The notes under the pieces: model-generated
The model's input: the letters and a program-made list of their open reading frames with translations, nothing else
Told to the model about the DNA's origin: nothing
Database searches by the model: none
Source of the DNA: Phycisphaerales bacterium
GTDB taxonomy: Bacteria; Planctomycetota; Phycisphaerae; Phycisphaerales; SM1A02
Length of the DNA stretch: 64,000 bases
Assembly (NCBI GenBank): GCA_029242715.1
Contig: JAQWTL010000007.1
Coordinates: forward strand, 1 to 64,000
Direction: 5' to 3'
Shown here: in pieces, positions 35,740 through 44,488 of the stretch
Layout: the number at the start of each line of letters is the position of its first letter
How positions within the stretch are numbered: the first letter of the stretch is position 1
Position numbers and translations under genes: made by a program

Positions 35740-37061
35740 CGGACCTGACGGGCAACTGCCCGGGATGGCGTTGCGCCAATCGAATCTTCAAATGCCTCAT
35801 CGATGTCCTCGCCACGCTTGACGCGATCAATCCAGGCGGCAACCTGTCTGGGGTTTTCCTCGAGCATCCGCCGAACAAGCAGGCCTGCTGCTGCTGTGTC
35901 CGTTCCATTCATGGCCCAGTTGCCTGCCCCGTAGGGACGGGACAGTAACGCCTCTGCAGATCCCGGTTTCCGGAGGTATGAGATGGCAGTTGACCGCCAA
36001 GGTTGCTCTGGAGGCGATGTGCGCCACCATGCCATTGCGTGTGCCAGGCCCTCATTGAACCATGCTGGTGGACGGCGTGGGGAATAGTGCCGATGCATCC
36101 AGGCATGTACGAGCTGGTGCCGCAATGCCGACATCGCTGAACTGACATCAGATCCGTCCACGAATATGGCCACATCTGAATCCGCGGAACCAATCGGCTC
36201 GAACATCACGACTTCAAGTGGTCGTTGGAGAACATCACGGACAAACTGCTCATGATTGGCTGATTGAGAACAGACCAGTATGGCTGCTCTTGGCGCAAAG
36301 ATTCTGTTGTCGGGGGCATTGCCAAGCAACTGATTCAAATCATTTACAAGAGCATCGACCTGCAAACCGATGGCCATCAGGTCCTGTCGAGGTTCATCAC
36401 TGGCGATAAGGGCATGCCGGGACTTTCGGATGCGGCGGTCAGATACTTCCGTTGACTCCACTCCCGAATCAATGTCTTGCAGACGCTGGTTCAACCATGC
36501 ATGAAGATCACGCGACCGACGTGCCACTTCAACCTCACCAGCAGGCCACGGTTCAGCACTCCAGGAACGAGCTTCTGGGCCAAGCAGGTGAATGCGCTGA
36601 GCCTCTTCACGGGCCAGTCTGGAATTGCGATCGGAGATATATGCCTGGGAATCAGATCGGAGTGCCTCAACCCGGGCTTCGCCATCAGGCAATCGCCGGG
36701 ACGCTTCTGCCAGGAACTCCCTGGCCATTCGAAGGTCTTCCTTTTCAGCTGCCGGATGGACCAAAAGAACCCAGGCGGCATCAAGCCAATCCTCCCCCTG
36801 TTTACGATCCATCACCTTCAACCAGAGCTGACGAGCCTCCCGTGCCCGGATGGCCTCCCAGGAAACCAGGCCTTGGCTGCCGTGAATCCCGGAGCGATCC
36901 AGCCCACTTGCGAGAATTCTCAACGGTTTACGGTCCATGGAGACCACCCTGATGGCCCTTGGAGGGTCAAAGACCACATCCCCACTGGCGAATGTCGCCA
37001 AGAGGGCGATCCAAAGGCCCTTGCCGGCCGTATTCCAACTTATAGGCAAGATCAGGTTCAC
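35718..37061 (-). CDS. Exported peptidase-MA-like protein with degenerate zinc motif
   Basis: About 447 residues from a GTG at 37061, which has GAGGAG eight bases upstream and gives a good signal peptide (NLILPISWNTAGKGLWIALLA). The C-terminal part resembles gluzincin peptidase-MA/DUF1570 domains. LRHQLVHAWMHRHY stands where HExxH is expected (~316), and PAWFNEGLAHAM supplies the usual third-ligand motif. Glu of HExxH is replaced by Gln, so it is probably not an active peptidase. The N-terminal half is helical. The longer upstream frame (to 37172) lacks a ribosome site. Confidence 0.7.
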   Translation of the reverse strand: MNLILPISWNTAGKGLWIALLATFASGDVVFDPPRAIRVVSMDRKPLRILASGLDRSGIHGSQGLVSWEAIRAREARQLWLKVMDRKQGEDWLDAAWVLLVHPAAEKEDLRMAREFLAEASRRLPDGEARVEALRSDSQAYISDRNSRLAREEAQRIHLLGPEARSWSAEPWPAGEVEVARRSRDLHAWLNQRLQDIDSGVESTEVSDRRIRKSRHALIASDEPRQDLMAIGLQVDALVNDLNQLLGNAPDNRIFAPRAAILVCSQSANHEQFVRDVLQRPLEVVMFEPIGSADSDVAIFVDGSDVSSAMSALRHQLVHAWMHRHYSPRRPPAWFNEGLAHAMAWWRTSPPEQPWRSTAISYLRKPGSAEALLSRPYGAGNWAMNGTDTAAAGLLVRRMLEENPRQVAAWIDRVKRGEDIDEAFEDSIGATPSRAVARQVRYWMLND

Positions 37062-37270
37062 GAAGGTGACTCCTCGGCCGATGACTGCTGGCGGGTGCTC
37101 TGCATACCGTGCCTGTATGTAAAGGAATGGATTCATGCCGGAACAGCATGTCCCCAAATCCTCCATAGGCACCCTATCAGCCTGGGCTTCTCGCGGGATA
37201 TTGCTTTGGCGGATACCCTGATAGGACTCGGCGGAAGGCTGCCGTATTAACAGGAATTTGGAGATTCGAG

Positions 37271-39796
37271 ATGTTCGAGCGATTGACGGATCGTGCCCGC
37301 AAAGTGATGGCCCTGGCTAATCAGGAAGCCCAACGATTCAACCACGAGTACATCGGTACTGAACACATCCTTCTGGGTCTCGTGAAGGAAGGCTCCGGTG
37401 TCGGCGCCAACGTTCTGAAGAACCTCGACATCGACCTTCGCAAAGTGCGGCTCGAAGTCGAGAAACTCGTGAAGTCCGGACCTGAGATGGTCACGATGGG
37501 CAAGCTGCCGCAAACCCCCCGTGCCAAGAAGGTCCTGGAGTATGCGATCGAAGAAGCTCGGAATCTCAACCATAACTACGTAGGCACCGAGCACCTCCTG
37601 CTTGGCCTGCTCCGTGAACAGGACGGCGTTGCAGCCCAGGTCCTGATGAACCTGGGCGTCAAGCTCGAGGAAGTCCGAGAGGAAGTCCTCAACCTCCTGG
37701 GTGCCGGAGTCGAGAGTGAAGAAGCCGAAGACGCTGGAGATCCCGTTGCCGCTGAAAGTGGCGCCGCTCCACGACGTGGCAAGAGCAAGACACCGGCCCT
37801 GGACAGCTTTGGTCGTGACCTGACCGAACTGGCCCGTAACGGTGAATTGGATCCGGTCATCGGTCGCCATGATGAGATCGAGCGACTCGTACAGATCCTC
37901 TGCCGTCGAACCAAGAACAACCCGGTCCTTCTGGGTGAAGCCGGCGTAGGCAAAACCGCCATCGTCGAAGGGCTCGCCCAACGGATCATCAACAAGGATG
38001 TCCCCGACCTCCTCCATGACCAGCGGGTCGTGGTACTGGACCTGGCCATGATGGTGGCCGGAACCAAGTATCGCGGTCAGTTTGAGGAACGCATCAAAGC
38101 GGTCATGAATGAAGTGCGTCGAGCCCGGAATGTCATCCTGTTCATCGACGAACTCCATACGCTGGTAGGTGCCGGTGGCGCAGAAGGCGCAATCGATGCT
38201 TCCAATGTTCTCAAGCCCGCTCTTTCGCGTGGAGAGATCCAGTGCATCGGTGCGACAACCTTCGATGAGTACCGCAAGTACATCGAGAAGGATTCAGCGC
38301 TGGAACGTCGTTTCCAGAGCATCACCGTCGAGCCGCCGAATCCTGAACAGACCATTGAAATCCTCAAGGGTCTTCGTGGCCGTTATGAAGAACATCACCG
38401 CGTCACGATTACCGACGATGCCATCTCCGCAGCTGTTGAACTTTCCAGCCGTTACATGCCTGATCGTGTTCAGCCTGACAAGGCCCTGGACATCATTGAT
38501 GAATCTGGCGCACGTGTACGTCTGAGTTCAATGACCAAGCCACCAGATCTCGCTGAACTTGAATCCCGCATCGAGATGCTGGGTATCGAGAAAGAAGGCG
38601 CCGTGAAGGCCGCCGACTATGAAAAGGCTGCCGACCTGCGAGATCAGGCGGAGAAGCTTCGCGCCGAGAAGGACAAGGTCCAGAAAGACTGGCGCGACCA
38701 GATGAGCGAGACCGCAGGCGAGGTGAACGAAGAAGTCATCGCCGAAGTCGTCTCGAAGATCACCGGCGTACCTTTGACACGACTTGAAGAGGCCGAGTCC
38801 GCAAGGCTGTTGCAGTTGGAGGAAGAGCTCCATCGCATGGTTGTCAGTCAGCACGAGGCCGTCACGCACGTATCCAAATCGATCCGCAAGGCACGCAGTG
38901 GCCTGAAAGATCCGAATCGACCAATGGGTTGCTTCCTGTTCGTAGGCCCTTCCGGCGTGGGCAAGACCCTGCTGGCCAAGGCCCTCAGCGAGTCCATGTT
39001 CGGTAATCAGGATGCCCTGGTATACCTCGACATGTCTGAGTACATGGAGAAGCACACTGTCTCTCGCCTTGTCGGCGCCCCTCCCGGTTATGTCGGATAC
39101 GAAGAGGGTGGCCAGTTGACCGAACAGATCCGTCGTCGGCCCTATGCCGTTGTTCTGCTCGATGAGGTCGAGAAGGCCCACCCAGACGTCTTCAACATGC
39201 TCCTTCAGATCATGGAAGAAGGTCGTCTCACGGATTCCTTCGGACGACGTGTCGACTTCAAGAACACGATCCTGATCATGACATCGAATATTGGTGCAGA
39301 CCTGATCAAGGGCGGCCAGTCATTCGGCTTCGGCAAGCGAGGCGACGTCATGGACTACGACAAGATTCAGATTGCTCTGAAGTCTGAAGTCGAGAAGTTC
39401 TTCCGACCGGAGTTCATCAACCGACTCGATGACACCGTGGTCTTCCAGCCACTTGTGAAGAAAGACCTTTACGGCATCATTGATCTGGAACTCGAGAAAG
39501 TCTGTGCTCGCATGCGAGCCAAGGGAATGGAATTGGTACTCGACGAGAATGCCAAGGACTTCCTCATCGAGAAAGGGTACAACCCCGATTTCGGTGCCAG
39601 GCCACTTCGCCGTGCCATCAGCACCCATATCGAGGACCCCCTCGCAGAGGGCCTGCTGTCAGGTGAATACCACAGCGGCCTGAAGATCGTCGTCACGCAT
39701 GTCGAAAACGCTACAGAGTTGGCCCTGAATCACGAGGCGCTGCCGGAACCTGCCGTGGAAGAACCTGCCGATACGGTCTCTGAATCAAGTAGTTGA
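37271..39796 (+). CDS. clpC: ATP-dependent Clp protease ATP-binding subunit ClpC
   Basis: 841 residues. Two N-terminal Clp repeats ([15 protein letters not shown]...; [19 protein letters not shown]) are followed by the first AAA+ domain with [16 protein letters not shown] (~222). A UVR-like middle segment ([20 protein letters not shown]) is diagnostic of ClpC rather than ClpB. The second AAA+ domain has [14 protein letters not shown] (~558). ClpC unfolds substrates for ClpP, which is not in the window. TGGAG seven bases before the ATG supports the start. No CIRCE or CtsR-like operator was seen upstream. Confidence 0.96.
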   Translation: MFERLTDRARKVMALANQEAQRFNHEYIGTEHILLGLVKEGSGVGANVLKNLDIDLRKVRLEVEKLVKSGPEMVTMGKLPQTPRAKKVLEYAIEEARNLNHNYVGTEHLLLGLLREQDGVAAQVLMNLGVKLEEVREEVLNLLGAGVESEEAEDAGDPVAAESGAAPRRGKSKTPALDSFGRDLTELARNGELDPVIGRHDEIERLVQILCRRTKNNPVLLGEAGVGKTAIVEGLAQRIINKDVPDLLHDQRVVVLDLAMMVAGTKYRGQFEERIKAVMNEVRRARNVILFIDELHTLVGAGGAEGAIDASNVLKPALSRGEIQCIGATTFDEYRKYIEKDSALERRFQSITVEPPNPEQTIEILKGLRGRYEEHHRVTITDDAISAAVELSSRYMPDRVQPDKALDIIDESGARVRLSSMTKPPDLAELESRIEMLGIEKEGAVKAADYEKAADLRDQAEKLRAEKDKVQKDWRDQMSETAGEVNEEVIAEVVSKITGVPLTRLEEAESARLLQLEEELHRMVVSQHEAVTHVSKSIRKARSGLKDPNRPMGCFLFVGPSGVGKTLLAKALSESMFGNQDALVYLDMSEYMEKHTVSRLVGAPPGYVGYEEGGQLTEQIRRRPYAVVLLDEVEKAHPDVFNMLLQIMEEGRLTDSFGRRVDFKNTILIMTSNIGADLIKGGQSFGFGKRGDVMDYDKIQIALKSEVEKFFRPEFINRLDDTVVFQPLVKKDLYGIIDLELEKVCARMRAKGMELVLDENAKDFLIEKGYNPDFGARPLRRAISTHIEDPLAEGLLSGEYHSGLKIVVTHVENATELALNHEALPEPAVEEPADTVSESSS

Positions 39797-39802
39797 TTCG
39801 CG

Positions 39803-40429
39803 TCAGCGAATCGTCTGCAACTTGAATTCTCGGCCTTCCTTCACGATCAGGACTTCCCTGAACTTGAACTCTGGCCTCAATCGCTTGCAGAGGTAGCAGT
39901 AGGTTGTGCCGTCAGCACCAGTCTCGATGATGACCTCGTTGAAGGTCTGCCCGACAATCATGCGGTTCAGGAATGAGGCCATGTCGCGGCGGTGCTTGCG
40001 AAGGTGCTTCTCGTACTTCTCATATCCATCTTCCTGCTCCATGTAGAAGGACTGAGTGGAAGGCGCAAGCATCTGGTCCCAGAGCAGCTGATATTCGTTG
40101 TTCCTGAGACAAGCGAGCGTGTTGATCAGGACATGTTTGGGCATCTTGGCGCGAAGGGTGACCGTGCCATCTTCCTGTTCTTCCCGGATCCTGAAGACCT
40201 CCCCACTGATCTTCTGATCAAATGAATCAGGGGCAGTCTGCTCTGGCTCAACCCACCGGATCTCGACGCCGTCTCGCGTCACACCATTCTCGAAGCTTGA
40301 TGTGGACATCTGGTCGTAATACGACGGCCTTGTCCTGTACTCGATCACGTACGGCTTGCAGCCTGCGGTCGTGATGCACAGTAGTGCCAGAAGCAGAATC
40401 AATTGAATGGGGTAGACAGTGCGGGACAT
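39803..40429 (-). CDS. Lipoprotein of unknown function
   Basis: 208 residues. MSRTVYPIQLILLLALLCITTAGC is a lipoprotein signal with the lipobox TAGC. The mature part is mixed alpha/beta with a charged helix (GYEKYEKHLRKHRRDM); no family is recognised. It ends six bases from clpC (convergent) and starts 25 bases from the divergent pseudouridine synthase gene. Confidence 0.72.
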   Translation of the reverse strand: MSRTVYPIQLILLLALLCITTAGCKPYVIEYRTRPSYYDQMSTSSFENGVTRDGVEIRWVEPEQTAPDSFDQKISGEVFRIREEQEDGTVTLRAKMPKHVLINTLACLRNNEYQLLWDQMLAPSTQSFYMEQEDGYEKYEKHLRKHRRDMASFLNRMIVGQTFNEVIIETGADGTTYCYLCKRLRPEFKFREVLIVKEGREFKLQTIR

Positions 40430-40454
40430 TATCCAGCTATGCTACTCCGCGATC

Positions 40455-41099
40455 ATGACGACCAATCAAAGCCATGACTGTCCCCCCGCAATCTTTGCGG
40501 ATAACCGGATGATCGTCCTTGAAAAGCCCACGGGGCTTCTCTCGGTCCCGGGTATCGGCCCGGAAAAAGCAGATTGCCTGGCATCACGTGCAGAAGCCGC
40601 CTATCCGGGTGCTCGAATCGTGCATCGGCTTGACCGGGATACATCCGGCCTGATCGTCATGGCCCGTGATCCGGATACTCATCGCGAACTCAGCAGGCAG
40701 TTTCAGGATCGCGAGGTGGACAAGAACTATGAAGCAGTCGTCGGAGGCCTGGTCTCCATCGATCAGGGGACAATCAATGCACCCATCCGCAAGGACATGG
40801 ACAACCCTCCCCGGCAACTGATCGATGATGTTCACGGTCGCCCATCCGTTACCCACTGGGAAGTGATCGAACGGATGGATGATCGAACACGATTGAAACT
40901 TCATCCGATCACGGGGCGTTCTCACCAGTTGAGACTTCACCTGCTGAGCATTGGTCACCCCATTCTGGGAGATGATCTGTATGCACCTGAAGAACTGCGT
41001 GCTGCCGCGCCGCGGCTGCTGCTTCACGCCACACTTCTGGGTTTGACGCACCCGGCTTCTGGGCAATCAGTGGTCTTCGAGAGCCCCTGCCCGTTCTGA
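40455..41099 (+). CDS. RluA-family pseudouridine synthase
   Basis: 214 residues. The catalytic motif RIVHRLDRDTSGLIVMAR contains the essential Asp, and the second signature LKLHPITGRSHQLRLHLLSIGHPILGD (split here: LHPITGRSHQLR, GHPILGDDLY) is complete. There is no S4 domain, as in RluA and TruC. It isomerises uridine in rRNA or tRNA. The end overlaps the convergent squalene-hopene cyclase gene by 33 bases. An in-frame ATG at 40419 is possible but would overlap the divergent lipoprotein gene. Confidence 0.9.
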   Translation: MTTNQSHDCPPAIFADNRMIVLEKPTGLLSVPGIGPEKADCLASRAEAAYPGARIVHRLDRDTSGLIVMARDPDTHRELSRQFQDREVDKNYEAVVGGLVSIDQGTINAPIRKDMDNPPRQLIDDVHGRPSVTHWEVIERMDDRTRLKLHPITGRSHQLRLHLLSIGHPILGDDLYAPEELRAAAPRLLLHATLLGLTHPASGQSVVFESPCPF

Positions 41100-43160
41100 T
41101 GCATCATCTTTCACCGGTTTGATATTTGGCCGCATCCTCTGAACGGGTTCGACACCGGTGATTGAATCAGGTGTGTCGCGGAGCACACGAGCAAGTGCCA
41201 TCACGGGGAAGTACAACCTGTAAAGGTGGTAACGAAGGTAGAACACCTTCGGGAAACCCGTACCGGTGAACCATGGCTCCGCCCATGAACCTGCAGGATC
41301 ACCATCCGGATTGACCACTGGATCCTCGGCTTCCTGATCGGAGAGTTGTGTCGATACCAGCCACTCAAGTGCCGCCTGGACACTTGAATCCTGCGAACCA
41401 TAGATGGCATGCATGGTCATCGTCGCCCAGGCCGTCTGCGATGCCGTAGAAGGCCCGATACCCTTGAGTGACGGGTCCAGATAGGATTCGGGCGATTCAC
41501 CAAATGAACCGTCTTGTTTCTGGACGCTTTTCAGCCATGCGCCAGCCCGTTGGACCCAGTCCTCATCTGTCTTCACACCACAACGAATCGGCCCCAGCAG
41601 CGCTTGCCAGGTTCCATAGATGTAATTCACACCCCAGCGGCCGATCCATGGGCCGTCCGAAGTCTGCGTGCGCCGTACATAGTCGACAGCTTTCTGCACA
41701 CACGGATCTTCAAGTGTGAAGCCGTACCAGGAAAGGCATTCGAGACAACGACCCGTGATGTCCGAGCAGGAAGGATCCTGCATGGCATTGTGATCCGCAA
41801 AGGGAATGTACTCAAGAATCTGGCGATGGGTTGTCTTGTCAAACGCTGCCCAACCACCGTCATCGTTCTGCATGGAGAGCATCCATTCAACACCACGACG
41901 ACCTGCTTCACGGTTGTGTTCGCCACCAGCGCGATACAGGGCCATGGCGACCATTGCGGTGTCATCAACATCCGGATACCACGCGTTGGCATACTCGAAG
42001 TACCAGGCGGAAGTCTCGGTGGATGGCTTAACAATCTCATGCCAATCACCTTTGAAACGGCATTCCTTGCTCCGAAGCCACTCTGTTGCAGCACGCACAG
42101 ACGGATCGCCTTCGTCAAGGCCGGCCTCGGTCATTGAATACAGGGCAATGCCCGTATCCCAGACCGGGCTCAGGCAAGGCTGAACCTTGATCGACTTGCC
42201 TCCTGGTCGCTCAATGAAGAAGTCATCCAGATCCCGTTCAGCTTGCTGACGAACCTCGTGATCCCGCGGCCATCCCAACGTATTCAATACGACCTGGATA
42301 TACACCATGGATGGAAAAATGGCACCAACTCCGTCGGTCGGAGCTGGTTGGTCCTGAGAAGCTCGTTTCAGAATCCACTGGGTGCATTCACGCAGCGCTT
42401 TTCGTCTGAATGGTGTTCCACCCAGATGATGAAGACCTTTCAGACAACTATCAACGCCCTTGAAGAATACTCGCCAGAACCAAGGGGCATTGTTCTCGCA
42501 CGTGAGACGCCTGCGTTCTCGTTGATCAATGAACAATTCGTCAATACAGAGTTCCTGCGAAAATTTACGCGTCGGCCTCATGGTCGTGACGATTGAAAGC
42601 GGAAGAATCATCGCCCTTGTCCAGGCGCTGATCTTTGTCAGATGAAAATAGAACCAACGTGGAAGCAGAATGATTTCAGGTGGAATTGATGGCACCGCGC
42701 TCCAGGGCACCTGGCCGAGACTGGCCAGATAGAACATGGTGAACGTGTTGCAGTTCTCTGCACCACCTGCCTGGATAATCAGATCCCGAGCCTTGCTCAT
42801 GTGAGGAGCATTTGGATCATCGCCCATCAACTTGAGGGCAAAGTATGCCTTGACCGACGCGCTCAGATCCATGCCTGAATTGGGATACGGCCCCCACTCC
42901 CCACTGGGACGCTGTTGATCCCGAAGGCCATTGGTGATCTGTTCCAATCGTTCACGGCCACTGCCATCAACGAAGGGTTCGTTTTCCAGGCCCAGAATGA
43001 ACTTCATCAGGATGTACTCGCTCTCCAGGATGGAATCACCCTCGAGTTCAGCACACCAATGACCATCCGAGTTCTGCAGATGACGCAAGGCAGCCACGCC
43101 ACGAGCAAGGGACTTGCGGAAACGGCCTGCGGCACTCTTCTGATCGTTCGTTTCGGGCAT
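41067..43160 (-). CDS. shc: Squalene-hopene cyclase
   Basis: About 697 residues from an ATG preceded by GGGGGAAGG; the frame stays open another 144 codons but that part antisenses the FIST gene and is not conserved. The catalytic acid motif DVDDTA lies near residue 398. QW-type repeats include NSDGHWCAELEG, QRPSGEWGPY, QNDDGGWAAFD and QKQDGSFGE. The enzyme cyclises squalene to hopene for membrane hopanoids. The C-terminus runs ~35 residues past the last conserved helix and overlaps the RluA-family gene. No squalene synthase genes are adjacent. Confidence 0.95.
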   Translation of the reverse strand: MPETNDQKSAAGRFRKSLARGVAALRHLQNSDGHWCAELEGDSILESEYILMKFILGLENEPFVDGSGRERLEQITNGLRDQQRPSGEWGPYPNSGMDLSASVKAYFALKLMGDDPNAPHMSKARDLIIQAGGAENCNTFTMFYLASLGQVPWSAVPSIPPEIILLPRWFYFHLTKISAWTRAMILPLSIVTTMRPTRKFSQELCIDELFIDQRERRRLTCENNAPWFWRVFFKGVDSCLKGLHHLGGTPFRRKALRECTQWILKRASQDQPAPTDGVGAIFPSMVYIQVVLNTLGWPRDHEVRQQAERDLDDFFIERPGGKSIKVQPCLSPVWDTGIALYSMTEAGLDEGDPSVRAATEWLRSKECRFKGDWHEIVKPSTETSAWYFEYANAWYPDVDDTAMVAMALYRAGGEHNREAGRRGVEWMLSMQNDDGGWAAFDKTTHRQILEYIPFADHNAMQDPSCSDITGRCLECLSWYGFTLEDPCVQKAVDYVRRTQTSDGPWIGRWGVNYIYGTWQALLGPIRCGVKTDEDWVQRAGAWLKSVQKQDGSFGESPESYLDPSLKGIGPSTASQTAWATMTMHAIYGSQDSSVQAALEWLVSTQLSDQEAEDPVVNPDGDPAGSWAEPWFTGTGFPKVFYLRYHLYRLYFPVMALARVLRDTPDSITGVEPVQRMRPNIKPVKDDASERAGALEDH

Positions 43161-43242
43161 CGTGGTCCTTCCCCCCGTCCTTCTTCCGTGAAGGAGCCAT
43201 TGTAGCCAACAGACCTGCGACTTCGAGGGTAGCATCGCCCGA

Positions 43243-44460
43243 ATGCTGTCATGGTCGACATCTGATCCCGTTCCAGGTGGCTGGGCTGGCGCCTCGGCAA
43301 CCAGTGCACACCCGGATACCGCTACGGCTGCCACCGAAGTCGCCGACACCCTGCATGATCGTTTCGGCACCCATCCTGACCTCATCCTGGTATTCGGCAG
43401 CTTCCAGCATGTAGCCGCCTTCACAGATGCCATGAATGTGCTTCGGAGAACTCTGCAGCCTGGTTGTCTTCTGGGGACGACCGCTGAATCCGTTCTTGGT
43501 GATGATGAGGAACTGGATGGCGTCTCGGGCTTCTCGGCCATTGCGCTGCGGCTACCGGAAGTCCGCGTCACGCCCTGGCGGAGTACCCCCACTCACCCGC
43601 TACCTCTTTCCAGGCCCGATGAGTTGCCTGAGAGGCTCGGTATCGAGCATGACACCAAGTGCATGATCCTGTTTGCTGACCCCTTCACGACACCAACGCA
43701 TCGAACACTGCAGACTATCTCCAGATGTGGTGATGACGGCCAGACGATTCCAATCGTCGGTGGCCTGGCATCAGGCGGTTCACGACCAGGCATCAACAGG
43801 CTGGTCCTGGACGACACTTTTCAGACATCTGGTGCTGTCGGTGTCACCTTGAGTGGCCGGCTTGAATGCGATGTGATCGTTTCCCAGGGCTGCCGACCTG
43901 TTGGCAAGCCCATGGTGGTCACCGGTGTGAAGGATAAGCATGTGATCACTGAACTGGGGGGCGTCCCCGCACTTTCACAACTGCAATCCACTGCGCAATC
44001 ACTTCCGAAACAGGAACGTGACCTGTTGGAGAAAGGCCTGTTGATCGGTCTGGTCGTGGATGAACACCGTGATCACTTCGGCCGAGGTGACTTTCTTGTC
44101 CGATCAGTGCTTGGAGCCAACCAGGCAGATGGCAGCCTCTCGATCGGGGCCGTGATCCGCCCTGGCCAGACCGTACAGTTCCAGATTCGGGATGCACAGG
44201 CCGCCCATGAGGACCTGCAACTTCTTCTCGATGGTCAGCAGTTGGCCAACGATCCGTTGGCAGCCATGCTGGTGACGTGCAACGGTCGAGGCAAATCACT
44301 GTTCGGAACCGTTGGACATGACATTTCGATGACGCGTCGGCGACTCAATGAACCGCCTGTCGCCGGATTCTTCGCTGCAGGTGAACTGGGGCCTATCGGT
44401 GGTGAAAGTTACCTCCACGGCCACACGGCGGTCATGACCGTGTTCCGTCCTGGCATCTGA
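43243..44460 (+). CDS. FIST-domain sensory protein
   Basis: 405 residues spanning FIST_N and FIST_C. The N-terminal half has DLILVFGSFQHV, GCLLGTTAESVLG and IPIVGGLASGGS. The C-terminal half ends with AGFFAAGELGPIGGESYLHGHTAVM, the typical FIST_C tail. FIST proteins are thought to bind small ligands such as amino acids and often feed signalling modules. This one stands alone, with an ABC exporter 28 bases downstream, which suggests co-transcription. Confidence 0.85.
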   Translation: MLSWSTSDPVPGGWAGASATSAHPDTATAATEVADTLHDRFGTHPDLILVFGSFQHVAAFTDAMNVLRRTLQPGCLLGTTAESVLGDDEELDGVSGFSAIALRLPEVRVTPWRSTPTHPLPLSRPDELPERLGIEHDTKCMILFADPFTTPTHRTLQTISRCGDDGQTIPIVGGLASGGSRPGINRLVLDDTFQTSGAVGVTLSGRLECDVIVSQGCRPVGKPMVVTGVKDKHVITELGGVPALSQLQSTAQSLPKQERDLLEKGLLIGLVVDEHRDHFGRGDFLVRSVLGANQADGSLSIGAVIRPGQTVQFQIRDAQAAHEDLQLLLDGQQLANDPLAAMLVTCNGRGKSLFGTVGHDISMTRRRLNEPPVAGFFAAGELGPIGGESYLHGHTAVMTVFRPGI

Positions 44461-44488
44461 ACTCTTTCCACCTGCAGAGTCTTCAAAC

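Noticed and set aside
37247-38158. 303-codon open frame antisense to clpC
   Set aside because: The clpC frame is conserved throughout. The antisense peptide has no recognisable domain and no ribosome site.
43161-43592. 144-codon N-terminal extension of the squalene-hopene cyclase frame
   Set aside because: It is low complexity, runs antisense to the FIST gene, and the ATG at 43160 has a strong ribosome site and the expected family length.
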